64,000 nucleotides of DNA from Oceanimonas sp. GK1 (GTDB taxonomy: Bacteria; Pseudomonadota; Gammaproteobacteria; Enterobacterales; Aeromonadaceae): assembly GCF_000243075.1 (NCBI RefSeq), contig NC_016745.1:2621001-2685000 (forward strand). Direction: 5' to 3'. The notes beneath the pieces were generated by a model that made no database searches, was not told the origin of the DNA, and worked only from the letters and a program-made list of their open reading frames with translations. Shown here piece after piece: positions 26,431 through 35,876 of this stretch (the first letter of the stretch is position 1; each line of letters begins with the position of its first letter). A program made the position numbers and the translations under genes.

Positions 26431-26486
26431 GAGAAAAATTTTCTCAATATTATCGCTCCAACCAAAAACAAGAGAAAATTTTTTTC
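26431..26486. promoter_or_regulatory. paired Lrp-type operators between regulator and PLP enzyme
   Basis: A perfect palindrome GAGAAAA-A-TTTTCTC lies at 26431-26445. A near copy, GAGAAAATTTTTTTC, lies at 26472-26486, 41 bases (about four helical turns) away. The two sit between the divergent regulator and enzyme genes, consistent with cooperative Lrp-type binding on one face of the DNA. Confidence 0.65.
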
Positions 26487-26539
26487 ACTCGATGAGAATA
26501 CAATTCCGGGCATGATTCAGTGTTACGGAAGCCGTTTTG

Positions 26540-27580
26540 ATGAGCCAGTGGACCCGCACCGCCCTTAAGATCCTCTCCAGCGATCAGCTGCGTACCTCGG
26601 ATACCCACCTGTATCGCCTGGATATTCCCGCTCTGGCCGGCATCGATATCTACCTCAAGGACGAGAGCACCCATCCCACCGGCAGCCTCAAGCACCGGCT
26701 GGCCCGCTCGCTGTTTCTGCATGCCATCTGCAGCGGCAAGGTGCGCGAAGGCACCCATGTGGTGGAAGCCTCCTCCGGCAGCACGGCCGTGTCGGAAGCC
26801 TATTTTGCCAAGCTGCTGGGCCTGCCCTTTACCGCCGTGATGCCGGCGTCCACCACCCGCAGCAAAATCACTCAGGTGGAGCGCCTCGGCGGCCGTTGTC
26901 ACTTTGTGGCCCATGCCAGCGAGGTGTATGCCGCCGCCGAGCAGCTGGCCGCCGATACCCAGGGCCACTACATGGATCAGTTCACCTACGCCGAGCGGGC
27001 CACGGACTGGCGGGGCAACAACAACATTGCCGAGAGCATTTTTCGCCAGCTGGCGGAAGAGCCGCACCCGGAGCCCGAGGCCATTGTGATGAGCGCCGGC
27101 ACCGGCGGCACCTCGGCCACCCTGGGGCGCTACATTCGCTATGCCGGCCTGAACACCCGGCTGGTGGTGGTGGATCCGGAAAATTCGGTGTTTTTTGACA
27201 GCTTCATGCAGCGGGACAACACCCTCACCAGCCGGGCCTGCGGCCGCATCGAGGGCATTGGCCGCCCCCGGGTGGAAGCCTCGTTTCTGCCCGAGGTGAT
27301 CGACCGCATGATAAAAGTGCCCGACGCCGCCAGTATCGCCACCCTGCACTGGCTGGAGCGCATCCTGGGCCGCAAGGCCGGCGGCTCCACCGGCACCAAC
27401 CTGTGGGGCGTGCTGCAACTGGCGCTGGAAATGCAACAGGCGGGCAAAACCGGCTCACTGGTGACCCTGATGTGCGACGGCGGCGAGCGCTACCTCGACA
27501 CCTATTACAACTCACGCTGGGTCGCCGAATATATCGGCGATATTGCTCCTTACAGCGAACAGCTGGCCAGGCTGGGTTGA
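26540..27580 (+). CDS. PLP-dependent cysteine synthase-family protein (possible L-cysteine desulfhydrase)
   Basis: A 346-aa fold-type II PLP enzyme. The PLP lysine is in [11 protein letters not shown] near residue 52, the substrate loop is [13 protein letters not shown] near residue 82, and the phosphate-binding glycine loop is [14 protein letters not shown] near residue 190. It resembles the cysteine synthase/cystathionine beta-synthase superfamily but is a separate branch often paired with an Lrp-type regulator. A role in cysteine breakdown is plausible, not shown. GGAAG lies eight bases before the ATG at 26540. Confidence 0.85.
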   Translation: MSQWTRTALKILSSDQLRTSDTHLYRLDIPALAGIDIYLKDESTHPTGSLKHRLARSLFLHAICSGKVREGTHVVEASSGSTAVSEAYFAKLLGLPFTAVMPASTTRSKITQVERLGGRCHFVAHASEVYAAAEQLAADTQGHYMDQFTYAERATDWRGNNNIAESIFRQLAEEPHPEPEAIVMSAGTGGTSATLGRYIRYAGLNTRLVVVDPENSVFFDSFMQRDNTLTSRACGRIEGIGRPRVEASFLPEVIDRMIKVPDAASIATLHWLERILGRKAGGSTGTNLWGVLQLALEMQQAGKTGSLVTLMCDGGERYLDTYYNSRWVAEYIGDIAPYSEQLARLG

Positions 27581-27630
27581 GGGGACGGGATTAGGCTTGC
27601 GCCGAAGTAACGGCGTTGATTTCGCATCTC

Positions 27631-30600
27631 TCACTCCTTCCCCCTCACCGCCGTCCGGCTGGCTCCCAGCACCAGCATGCAGGGGGTGAGCAGCAGGGTC
27701 AGCAGGGTGGCAAAGGCCAGGCCGCCGGCGATGGCGCTGGAGAGCTGAGTCCACCACTGGGTTGAAGGCGCCCCCAGTCCCAGCGAGGGAGTGAGCAGGT
27801 CCACGTTCACCCCCAGCACCATGGGCATCAGCCCCAGCACGGTGGTGATGGCGGTCAGCAGCACCGGGCGCAGACGCAGGCAGCCGGTTTCCAGTGCCGC
27901 TTCCACCGGGCTCAGGCCCTCGGCCCGCAACTGGTTGAAGGTGTCGATCAGCACGATATTGTTGTTCACCACGATGCCCGCCAGGGCGATGATGCCCATG
28001 CCCACCATCACAATGCCGAACGACTGGCCGTTCAGCAGCAGCCCCATCAACACACCGGCGGTGGAAAACAGGATGGCCGACAACACCAGGGCGGTCTGGT
28101 ACAGGCTGTTGAACTGGACAACCAGGATCAGCGTCATCAGCAACACCGCCACCACAAAGGCGGTGCTCAGAAACTGCCCCGCTTCCCGCTGATCTGCGTC
28201 TTCCCCGGCCAGCGTTAACACCACCCCTTCCGGCAGGGTCACCCCGGCCTGCTGCAGGGCCGCCAGCCGCTCGTCGAGGCGAAAGCCCTCGGCCATGTCC
28301 GCCTTGATGGTGACGGTACGCCGGCCGTCCACCCGGTGCAGGGTGCCCACCTTGGGCGCCGGGGTCAGGGTGACGAACTCGCTCAGGGGCACCTGGCCCC
28401 GGGGAGTGTTCAGGGTCAGGCGGGAGAGCTGATCCACCGAGCGCCAGTGCCGGGGCAGCCGCACGCGAATGTCCACCTCGTCGCTGGCGTCTTCCGGCCG
28501 GTAGCTGGCCAGGCGCAGGCCGTTGGTGACCAGCTGCACCGCATTGCCCACACTGAGCACATCGGCTCCCATGCGGGCGGCGGCTTCCCGGTCTACTTCC
28601 AGCCGCCATTCAATGCCCGGTAGACTGCGATCGTCTTCGATATCGGCAAAGCCCCCCAGCGCATTCATGGCGCGGCGCACACGGTCGGTGGCATCACTCA
28701 ACACGCGATCGTCCGTACCCGACAGCCGGATTTCCACCGGTTTGCCCGCTCCCGGTCCCATTTGCTGTTCGCGAAATTCCAGCACCACCCCGGGAAGGTC
28801 GGCGGTGCGCGCCAGCATGGTTTCCCGAATGGCGCTGGCCGGTCGGCGCAAATACCAGTCGATAAACTGAAACTGCAGCACGCCAATCACGTCGCTGCCC
28901 ATCTGATTGTCGGCCATGGCAAAGCTGCGGGCGTAGAGTGCCCGCACCTCGGTGAGCCCGGCCAGCCGGCGTTCCACTTGGCGAAGCAGGGCGTCCTTTT
29001 CATACACCGACAGATCCCCCCGGGCCCGCACCTGCAACTGGGCACTGTCCGGCTCGATATCGGGAAAGAACTCCACGCCGTGGTTAAAGCGGGCGTAACC
29101 GGCATAAATCAGGGCAATCAGCCCCAGGGTGCCGGCCAGGGTCAGGCCGGGACGGTGCAGCAGCCGGGCCAGCAGAGCACGGTACTGCGCCAGTCCCGGC
29201 ACCACCACCGGCGCCTTGGGCTGGCGGCCGGGCCGGCCCAGGCCACCCATGGTGGGCAAAAACACCAGTGCCATGGCCAGGGATGCCAGCAGGCAGATAA
29301 TGACGGTGGCGGGCAGGTACTGCATAAACTCCCCCACCACCCCGGGCCAGAACAACAGCGGTACGAACACCGCCAGGGTGGTCAGGGTGGAGGCGATCAC
29401 CGGCCAGCTCATGCGATGGGCGGCGTTAATCCAGGCTTCTTTGGGCCGCTGGCCATCATGCAGGTGGCGATCGGCGAGCTCCGACACCACAATGGCCCCG
29501 TCCACCAGCATGCCCGCCACCAGGATCAGCGCAAACAGCACGATGATGTTCATGGTAAAGCCGATGCCCCAGATGATCAGAATGCCGGTAAGAAAGGCGC
29601 CGGGAATGGTGAGCCCCACCATGATCGCCGAGCGCGCGCCCATGGTGGCCAGGATCAGAATGAGTACCAGCACCACGGCGGTGAGCACATTGTTGAGCAA
29701 ATCCGACAACATGGTCTCAATTTGCGTGGACTGATCCATGATGTAGTCGATTTCCACCCCCTCGGGCAGCAGCGGCCGGGCCTGGGCCAGCAGCGCCTTG
29801 ACCTGGGCGATGGTCTCGATAATGTTGGCACCGGCGCGCTTGCTCACCTCCAGCACCAGGCCGGGCTGGCCATTGATACGGGCAAAGCCGGCGGGATCCT
29901 TGAAGGTACGCCGGAGCGTGGCCACATCACCAAAGGTCACCACCTGATCGCCGCTGACCTTGAGCGGCAGCCCGAGCACGTCATCCAGGCTTTCAATCAC
30001 GCCCGGCACCTTGATGGCCAGCCGGCCGGCGCCGGTGTCCAGGCTGCCGGCAGCCACCAGCCGGTTGTTGCGGGACACCAGGTTGAACAGTTGCGTGTAG
30101 TCAATGCCGTAACCCTCGAGCACCTGAGGGTCGACCAGGATCTCCAGCACGTCTTCCCGATCGCCGCCGATGTCCACCTCCAGCACCTCGGCAATGCCTT
30201 CAATCTCGTCCTTCAGCCGCCGGGCAATCATCACCAGCTCGCTTTCCGCAAGCGGCCCCGACAGCGCCACCGACAGCACCGGAAACAGGGCCACGTTGAT
30301 CTCATGCACCACCGGCTCGTCCGCCTCCTGGGGCAGCTCGCTGCGGGCCGAGTCGACCTTTTCACGCACTTCCTGCAAGGCCCGGCGGGGATCAAAACCG
30401 GCGTCGAACTCCAGCATCACCGCCGCATGGCCTTCGCTGGCGGTGGAGGTCATCTTCTTCACCCCTTCCAGGGTACGCAGCTCCTGCTCCATGGGGCGCA
30501 CCAGCAGCCGCTCGCCGTCTTCCGGACTGATGCCTTCCAGGCTCATGGAGACATACATCATGGGAATGGTGACGTCGGGGTTGGCCTCCTTGGGAATGGC

Positions 30601-30693
30601 CTGATAGGCCCCCATGCCCCCCAGCAGCAGAAAGACAAAGGCCAGCAGGGTGGCCCGGCTGCGGTAAACGGCGGCTTCAATCAGAGCCCTCAT
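27631..30693 (-). CDS. RND efflux transporter, inner-membrane pump
   Basis: A 1020-aa RND permease with 12 membrane helices and two large periplasmic loops. The family start is seen in PKEANPDVTIPMMYVSMSLEGISPEDGERLL. In TM4 the usual Asp-Asp pair is reduced to one Asp (GMLVDGAIVVSELADR). The TM10 Lys is replaced in GIVVNNNIVLIDTFNQL. This is typical of the non-AcrB RND branches. The substrate is unknown. The gene overlaps the adaptor gene by four bases (ATGA). No outer-membrane channel gene is present; TolC is probably shared. Confidence 0.92.
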   Translation of the reverse strand: MRALIEAAVYRSRATLLAFVFLLLGGMGAYQAIPKEANPDVTIPMMYVSMSLEGISPEDGERLLVRPMEQELRTLEGVKKMTSTASEGHAAVMLEFDAGFDPRRALQEVREKVDSARSELPQEADEPVVHEINVALFPVLSVALSGPLAESELVMIARRLKDEIEGIAEVLEVDIGGDREDVLEILVDPQVLEGYGIDYTQLFNLVSRNNRLVAAGSLDTGAGRLAIKVPGVIESLDDVLGLPLKVSGDQVVTFGDVATLRRTFKDPAGFARINGQPGLVLEVSKRAGANIIETIAQVKALLAQARPLLPEGVEIDYIMDQSTQIETMLSDLLNNVLTAVVLVLILILATMGARSAIMVGLTIPGAFLTGILIIWGIGFTMNIIVLFALILVAGMLVDGAIVVSELADRHLHDGQRPKEAWINAAHRMSWPVIASTLTTLAVFVPLLFWPGVVGEFMQYLPATVIICLLASLAMALVFLPTMGGLGRPGRQPKAPVVVPGLAQYRALLARLLHRPGLTLAGTLGLIALIYAGYARFNHGVEFFPDIEPDSAQLQVRARGDLSVYEKDALLRQVERRLAGLTEVRALYARSFAMADNQMGSDVIGVLQFQFIDWYLRRPASAIRETMLARTADLPGVVLEFREQQMGPGAGKPVEIRLSGTDDRVLSDATDRVRRAMNALGGFADIEDDRSLPGIEWRLEVDREAAARMGADVLSVGNAVQLVTNGLRLASYRPEDASDEVDIRVRLPRHWRSVDQLSRLTLNTPRGQVPLSEFVTLTPAPKVGTLHRVDGRRTVTIKADMAEGFRLDERLAALQQAGVTLPEGVVLTLAGEDADQREAGQFLSTAFVVAVLLMTLILVVQFNSLYQTALVLSAILFSTAGVLMGLLLNGQSFGIVMVGMGIIALAGIVVNNNIVLIDTFNQLRAEGLSPVEAALETGCLRLRPVLLTAITTVLGLMPMVLGVNVDLLTPSLGLGAPSTQWWTQLSSAIAGGLAFATLLTLLLTPCMLVLGASRTAVRGKE

Positions 30694-31781
30694 TCAGGCT
30701 GCTCCCGTACCGCCACCGGTTCCCCTTCGGCCACAAAACCGGCCCCCCGGGTCACCACCCGAGCCTGCTCCGGCAAACCGGTAACCCAGGCGTTATCGGG
30801 CGTAATGGCCAGCAGGGTCACCGGCAGCAGCTGTAATCGGCTCTGCGCGTCGACCACCGGCACCGCGGGCCGGCCACGCTCGTCCAGCGTCAGTAATGCC
30901 GGCGACAGCCGGTGGGCCGGGCGCGGCGGCAGTGCCATGCGCAGCTCGGCACTGGCCCCGGCCAGACGCAGCCCCTGCGGATTGGCAAAGCGGGCCTCCA
31001 CCGCAAAGCTGCGGGTGGCGGTGTCGGCGGCACTGGCCACAAAGGTGAGGGTGCCTTCAAGCTCGCGGCCATCCAGCAGCCCTGCGGTCACCGCCAGGCC
31101 CGGCTTCAGCTCCGCCACCTGTTGCTGGGGCACCTGCGCCAACAGTTTCAGCTCGCTGGCATCCACCAGGGTCAGCAAGGCATCGCCAACCCGGACGTAA
31201 TCCCCCAGCTCCACCTGACGGTGGTCCACCCTGCCGGCAAAGGGAGCGACGGGCCGGCTGTAGTCCAGTTCCAGTCGGGCCTGGATCAACGCCGCCTCGG
31301 CCTGGGCAGCGGCAGACTTGCGCATCAGGTAATCGGTTTCGGCAAGCAGCCCCTGCCGCCGGAGCCGCTCGGCGGCGGCCAGCTCCGCCCTTCGCAGCGT
31401 CCGCTCGGCCTCGGCCCGGGCCAGACCGGCCTTGCGATCATCCACGCTGAGGGCAAGCAACTGATCGCCGGGGCTGACCGCCCGGCCAAGCTCCGGCAGT
31501 TGTTCCACCAGGCCTTCCACCCGGGCGCGCACCACCAGCTGTTGCCCCGCCTGCAATTGTCCCTGCACCACCCGGCGAGGCTGGTAGGGCTCGGCGGCCA
31601 GCGTTGTTACCTGCAACCGGAATGTCGCCGGGGCAGCCGCAGGGCCGGGCTCCGGGGGCTGGCCGGCCGCCTGATACAGCTCGCCACGGCTCAGCCAGAG
31701 TGTGCCCAGAGCCAGCACGACCAGCCACCAGGCCAGGGTCTGATGCCGCTTCACCCAACCACGCCACGCTTTCTCCGCCAT
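30690..31781 (-). CDS. RND efflux periplasmic adaptor subunit
   Basis: A 363-aa membrane-fusion protein. An N-terminal membrane anchor (WWLVVLALGTLWLSRG near residues 18-33) is followed by a lipoyl half-domain (GQLQAGQQLVVRARVEGLVEQL). A short alpha-helical hairpin (residues ~115-165) comes next. The second lipoyl half is SRPVAPFAGRVDHRQVELGDYVRVGDALLTLVD, ending in a beta-barrel domain. It bridges the RND pump and an outer-membrane channel. First gene of the adaptor-pump operon; the ribosome site is weak. Confidence 0.92.
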   Translation of the reverse strand: MAEKAWRGWVKRHQTLAWWLVVLALGTLWLSRGELYQAAGQPPEPGPAAAPATFRLQVTTLAAEPYQPRRVVQGQLQAGQQLVVRARVEGLVEQLPELGRAVSPGDQLLALSVDDRKAGLARAEAERTLRRAELAAAERLRRQGLLAETDYLMRKSAAAQAEAALIQARLELDYSRPVAPFAGRVDHRQVELGDYVRVGDALLTLVDASELKLLAQVPQQQVAELKPGLAVTAGLLDGRELEGTLTFVASAADTATRSFAVEARFANPQGLRLAGASAELRMALPPRPAHRLSPALLTLDERGRPAVPVVDAQSRLQLLPVTLLAITPDNAWVTGLPEQARVVTRGAGFVAEGEPVAVREQPE

Positions 31782-31846
31782 ATTGTTATTATCCGTGCCA
31801 TTTGAGTAAGACTCAGCATATCAACTTGGTATCCAGGCAGACAGCC

Positions 31847-31860
31847 TTGATGCAGATCAA
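31847..31860. promoter_or_regulatory. FNR/ANR box between the RND operon and a small membrane protein gene
   Basis: TTGAT-GCAG-ATCAA is an exact match to the FNR consensus TTGAT-N4-ATCAA. The centre is 81 bases before the + strand gene and 72 bases before the - strand gene. A TAATTG at 31882-31887 would place a + strand start near -41.5 spacing, typical of an activated (class II) promoter. Confidence 0.65.
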
Positions 31861-31934
31861 AAAACCACCTATTTTATTGACTAATTGGTCAGGCCGGCGT
31901 ACCGTGGAATAAATAAACATCTGGAGTACCACTT

Positions 31935-32156
31935 ATGAATGATCAACGTTTGCTGACCCTGGCCAACCTCTCCATGGTGGTGTTTCTGCTGCTGTTCTGC
32001 GGCTCACTCGGTACCGCCTGGTTGGGCGAGCAGTCGCTGTCGATGGGCACCACCGTCTTTATGCACATTTCCCTGGTGATCACCGCCGCCCTGTTCAAAC
32101 TGGCCTATGTGGTACGCCTTATCGCCCAGGATCGAATGGGCCAGCCGCTGGTGTAA
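31935..32156 (+). CDS. small two-helix membrane protein, unknown function
   Basis: A 73-aa protein with two hydrophobic helices (LSMVVFLLLFCGSLGTAWL near residues 13-31; VFMHISLVITAALFKLAYVV near residues 41-60) and short charged ends. I do not recognise the family. CTGGAG lies nine bases before the ATG, supporting real translation. The upstream FNR box suggests oxygen-dependent expression. It is followed by a terminator shared with purK. Confidence 0.7.
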   Translation: MNDQRLLTLANLSMVVFLLLFCGSLGTAWLGEQSLSMGTTVFMHISLVITAALFKLAYVVRLIAQDRMGQPLV

Positions 32157-32165
32157 GCCCAACAA

Positions 32166-32190
32166 AAAGCCCCGCATCAAGCGGGGCTTT
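32166..32190. terminator. bidirectional terminator between small membrane protein gene and purK
   Basis: A 10-bp stem AAAGCCCCGC (32166-32175) with its complement (32181-32190). On the minus strand it ends in a T-run (TTTTTGTT), so it mainly ends the purEK transcript. On the plus strand the T-run is shorter. Confidence 0.85.
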
Positions 32191-32209
32191 GTCATGATAC
32201 CGGTGCCGA

Positions 32210-33277
32210 TCAGATCAGCTGGCTGCGCAGCCAGTCGAGCACAATGCCATAGCGGGCGGGCAGCATGGGCTCCAGCTTGTCCAGCGCGGCCTGGGTGTCC
32301 GCCGGGTTGTCGAGGCAGAAGTTGATGTGACCCACCTTGCGGCCGGGGCGCACCTCCTTGCCATACCAGTACAGCTCGGCGCCGGACACCGACAGCCAGG
32401 CGTCGTTGCGCTCGGTGCCCACCAGGTTGACCATGACGCTGGTGTTTTTCACCGTCGGCGCCACCAGGGGCAGGCCGGCCACGGCGCGCAGGTGCGCCTC
32501 GAACTGGCTGACGCTGGCACCGGCCTGGGTCCAGTGGCCGCTGTTGTGCACCCGCGGCGCCAGCTCGTTGATGAGCAGATGATCGCCCACCCGGAAACAC
32601 TCCATGGCCATGACGCCGACGTAGTCGAGATCCTTCATCAGGGTGCCGAGCATGCGCTCGGCCTCCTCCTGCAGGTGGGCCAGCCGCGCCAGGGGCGACA
32701 CCGAGCCCAGCAGAATGCCGTCCACATGCAGGTTGAGGGTCAGCGGATAGAAATAGCACTGGCCGTCTTCGCCGCGCATGCCGACGATGGAGGCTTCCTC
32801 GTCAAAGTCGATGGCCTGCTCGGCAATGGCCTGGGTGTGCCAGTCATCGGGAATGGCATCCCGCCCCGGCTCCCGCAGCCAGTGCTGGCCGCGACCGTCG
32901 TAGCCGCCGGTGCGACGCTTGAGCAGCACCCGCTCGCCCAGAACCTGGTGCAGGCCCTCGGCGGTGGTGTCGGTTTCCACCAGGCGCCAGGGCGCGGTGG
33001 CCAGCCCCAGTTTGTCGATGAGCGACTTCTGGGTGTAGCGGTCGGCCAGCAGGGGAAAGGTGTTCAGGTTGACGAACGCCGGGTGCGCCGCCAGCTGGCG
33101 GGTGGCGGCGGTTTCAGGCCACTGCTCGCGCTCGGCGGTCACCTTTTCATGGGCCGCCAGCGGAAAGGTTTCTTCAGACTCGATGTCCACCGGACGCACA
33201 TCCAGATCCAGCGGCATGCCCGCGTGTTTCAGCATTTGGCCCAGCTGGCCGGCACCCAGTACCCAGATACGGCTCAT
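32210..33277 (-). CDS. purK: 5-(carboxyamino)imidazole ribonucleotide synthase
   Basis: A 355-aa ATP-grasp enzyme that carboxylates AIR on N5 in purine synthesis. The start [18 protein letters not shown] is typical. The ATP-grasp core is seen in [16 protein letters not shown] near residue 142, [15 protein letters not shown], then [29 protein letters not shown] near residue 240. It overlaps purE by four bases (ATGA), indicating coupled translation. Confidence 0.97.
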   Translation of the reverse strand: MSRIWVLGAGQLGQMLKHAGMPLDLDVRPVDIESEETFPLAAHEKVTAEREQWPETAATRQLAAHPAFVNLNTFPLLADRYTQKSLIDKLGLATAPWRLVETDTTAEGLHQVLGERVLLKRRTGGYDGRGQHWLREPGRDAIPDDWHTQAIAEQAIDFDEEASIVGMRGEDGQCYFYPLTLNLHVDGILLGSVSPLARLAHLQEEAERMLGTLMKDLDYVGVMAMECFRVGDHLLINELAPRVHNSGHWTQAGASVSQFEAHLRAVAGLPLVAPTVKNTSVMVNLVGTERNDAWLSVSGAELYWYGKEVRPGRKVGHINFCLDNPADTQAALDKLEPMLPARYGIVLDWLRSQLI

Positions 33278-33768
33278 GCGTCCTCCCTCGGGTCGGGGCT
33301 GCCCAGCACGGTATCGGTTTGATCCTTGCGGAAGGTTTCCAACCGCTCGGCCAGCTCGGCGTCGTGGTTGGCCAGCATCTGGCAGGCCAGCAGGCCGGCG
33401 TTGAAGGCACCGGCGGTGCCGATGGCCAGGGTGCCCACGGCCACGCCCTTGGGCATCTGCACGATGGACAGCAGGCTGTCGAGGCCGCTCAGGGCCTTGC
33501 TCTGTACCGGTACGCCCAGCACCGGCAGGCGGGTTTTGGCCGCTACCATGCCCGGCAGGTGGGCGGCGCCGCCGGCACCGGCGATGATCACCTGGTAACC
33601 GCGCTCCACCGCCTTTTCACCGAATTCCATCAGCTTGTCGGGGGTACGGTGCGCCGACACCACTTCCACGGTATAGGACACCTGCAGCTGGTCCATGATC
33701 TCTGCAGCACCCTGCATGGTGGGCCAGTCGCTTTTCGAGCCCATGATGACGGCAACTTTTGCTTGCAT
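33274..33768 (-). CDS. purE: N5-carboxyaminoimidazole ribonucleotide mutase
   Basis: A 164-aa class I PurE that moves the carboxyl group from N5-CAIR to CAIR. Motifs: [10 protein letters not shown] near residues 9-18, the catalytic His in SAHRTPD near residue 42, and [12 protein letters not shown]. The ATG at 33768 is preceded by AGGAG. It is the first gene of purEK. Confidence 0.97.
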   Translation of the reverse strand: MQAKVAVIMGSKSDWPTMQGAAEIMDQLQVSYTVEVVSAHRTPDKLMEFGEKAVERGYQVIIAGAGGAAHLPGMVAAKTRLPVLGVPVQSKALSGLDSLLSIVQMPKGVAVGTLAIGTAGAFNAGLLACQMLANHDAELAERLETFRKDQTDTVLGSPDPREDA

Positions 33769-33824
33769 GACTACTCCTGTTCAACAACGTTCAGCATTTA
33801 TCTGGTGGATCCGGGGGAGCGCGG

Positions 33825-33853
33825 ATTATACCGAAACCACGGTTTTGCGGCCA
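33825..33853 (-). promoter_or_regulatory. purEK promoter
   Basis: On the minus strand there is TGGCCG (33853-33848), 17 bases, then a perfect TATAAT (33830-33825), about 57 bases before the purE start. The spacer holds GCAAAA and GTTTCG, PurR-like half sites, but they are five bases too far apart for a standard PurR box. Confidence 0.6.
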
Positions 33854-33939
33854 GTGAAAGGGTGGACATTACCTGACTCAATCGTTAAGGTATTGGCCGT
33901 TCAATGCTGGTCTAACCAATTCAAGGAGGTGTACGCCTT

Positions 33940-33969
33940 ATGATGGGCGCCATAGAAGCTTTCCCCTGA
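33940..33969 (+). other. possible 9-codon leader ORF after a perfect ribosome site
   Basis: AAGGAGG (33923-33929) lies ten bases before ATG ATG, which opens a nine-codon frame (MMGAIEAFP). It is about 220 bases upstream of the Na+ symporter gene. It could be a regulatory leader peptide, or chance. The remaining non-coding stretch from 33854 to 34186 shows no recognised RNA family or clear terminator. Confidence 0.3.
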
Positions 33970-34186
33970 CGCACAGCTTTGTGCCGTCGACCGCACCATA
34001 CCAGGCTAACGCCAACGTCTTTAAGAAGCGCATCGCTTCACCGCAACACACATTCTCGCTGTTTGCCACACCCTGAACGGGGTTTACACGTCCGTTGCCG
34101 TCAGCCAGGTCGTCCAATTCGTGCCCTGCATGTCGCCTGTTGGCGCCACTGCGGGTGCGTGTCTGTGTTTTTCGCAAGACAGGGAG

Positions 34187-35875
34187 ATGAACTTGGAACT
34201 CTATCAATTTTCCAGCACGACCGTGCTGTTACTGCTGGCCGCCTTTTACGGCGGCACTTACCTCATCACCACCTTTATCAAGAAGGGGCAGGAAGACACC
34301 GACGCCTTCATGGTGTCCAACCACAGCGTCGGTTTTGGCATGGGGGCGGCCAGCATGACCGCCACCTGGATCTGGGCTGCTTCCTTCTACGCCGCCGCCA
34401 CCTCCGGCTATACCTATGGCGTGTCGGGGCCGCTGCACTACGGCCTGTGGGGTGCCCTGATGATACTGTTCATCTATCCCTTTGGCCGTCGGTTTCGCGC
34501 CCTGGCCCCCAACGCCCACACCCTGGGGGAAGTCATTCACGCCCGGCACGGCTCCTCCAGCCAGCTCATTCTGGCGTTTTCCAACCTGCTGGGCAGCATC
34601 ATCAGCCTGATGGTGAACTTCACCGCCGCCGGTGCCCTGGTGTCGGTGCTGTCGCCGCTGTCGTTTCAGACCGGGGTGATCATCGCCGGGGTCGGTGTGC
34701 TCAGCTACACCCTGTGGTCGGGTTTTCGTGCTTCCGTGCTCACCGACTTTGCCCAGCTGATTGCGCTGATGGCCATTGCGGTGGTGATCATTCCCGCCGT
34801 GCTGTTCGCCATGGGGGGGCCGGCCGAGGTGATGAACGGCTTTGACCAGCTCACCGCCGAGCAGGCCAACCTGTTCTCGACCGAGGCCATTCTGCACCAG
34901 GGCGCCCCCTACTTTGTGGCAGTGCTGGCCTATGCCATCGGTAACCAGACCATTTCCCAGCGCCTCTTTGCGGTGAACGAAAAGCACATCAAGCCCACCT
35001 TCCTGACCGCCACGCTTGGGTACGGCGCCATTGTCATTGGTCTGGGCATGATTGGCCTGATGGCCCTGACCAACGGCGTTGAGCCCCTCAACGGTGACAT
35101 GAACAACCTGATCCCGCAGATGGTGTCCAGCTACCTGCCGCCGGTGTTCATCGGCCTGTTCTTTATTCTGGTGATCGGCTCGCTGTCCTCCACCGCCGAC
35201 TCGGATCTGTCGGCCCTCTCCGCTATCGTGATGGCCGACGTGTACGGCAAGAACATCGCCAGGGGCAAGGCCGACCCCAAACGCATGCTGTTTATCGGCC
35301 GGCTGACCATGATAGTGGCCACCATGCTGGGCATTGTGTTCGCCAGCTTCTCCCTCGACATTCTGGTGATGCTGGTATTTGTGGGCGCACTGTGGGGGGC
35401 CATTGTATTTCCGGTGATCGCCAGCTGCTTCTGGAGCCGGGTGACCAACCGCGCCTTTACCACCTCGGTGCTGGCGGCGCTGGTGCTGTTCTGCGTGGCC
35501 CGCTTTGAGCTGCTGGAAATGACCGGTGCCGTTGCCCTGCTGTTTGAGCTGCTGGCCAGTATTGGCGGCGGCGTGGTGATTGGCCTGATGGCGTTCGGCT
35601 TTCTCGGCCAGCGCATCGGCTTTGCCGCCGGCATTGTCGCCGGTCTGGCGCTGATGGTGTTTGCCACCGGTTTCCTGCGGGAATACACAGTGCTGCTGTC
35701 TTCCCTGGTGGCTTATGGCGTCAGCACCCTGGTGTGCGTGGTGATGAGCCTGATGGAAAAACAGCAATTCGACTTTGATCTGATCAAACAGCGCGTGGGC
35801 AACTACGACGACCGCTTTGACGCGCCTGCGGCTACCGCAGCCATCAAATCCACCCACCTTGCCAAGGAGTCCTGA
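34187..35875 (+). CDS. sodium:solute symporter family protein
   Basis: A 562-aa inner-membrane SSS (PutP-type) transporter with 13-14 helices. Recognised from DTDAFMVSNHSVGFGMGAASMTATWIWAASFYAAATSGYTYG and the sodium-site region IGSLSSTADSDLSALSAIVMADVY. This branch is seen near urea or related solute pathways, but the substrate is unknown here. The ATG at 34187 touches AGGGAG. A TTG two codons on has better spacing (six bases), so the true start may be at 34193. It is followed at once by a small partner gene. Confidence 0.9.
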   Translation: MNLELYQFSSTTVLLLLAAFYGGTYLITTFIKKGQEDTDAFMVSNHSVGFGMGAASMTATWIWAASFYAAATSGYTYGVSGPLHYGLWGALMILFIYPFGRRFRALAPNAHTLGEVIHARHGSSSQLILAFSNLLGSIISLMVNFTAAGALVSVLSPLSFQTGVIIAGVGVLSYTLWSGFRASVLTDFAQLIALMAIAVVIIPAVLFAMGGPAEVMNGFDQLTAEQANLFSTEAILHQGAPYFVAVLAYAIGNQTISQRLFAVNEKHIKPTFLTATLGYGAIVIGLGMIGLMALTNGVEPLNGDMNNLIPQMVSSYLPPVFIGLFFILVIGSLSSTADSDLSALSAIVMADVYGKNIARGKADPKRMLFIGRLTMIVATMLGIVFASFSLDILVMLVFVGALWGAIVFPVIASCFWSRVTNRAFTTSVLAALVLFCVARFELLEMTGAVALLFELLASIGGGVVIGLMAFGFLGQRIGFAAGIVAGLALMVFATGFLREYTVLLSSLVAYGVSTLVCVVMSLMEKQQFDFDLIKQRVGNYDDRFDAPAATAAIKSTHLAKES

Positions 35876-35876
35876 G

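Noticed and set aside
33831-33853. PurR box in the purE promoter
   Set aside because: The half-sites GCAAAA and GTTTCG are present but separated by about five extra bases, so it does not fit the adjacent half-site form of PurR operators.
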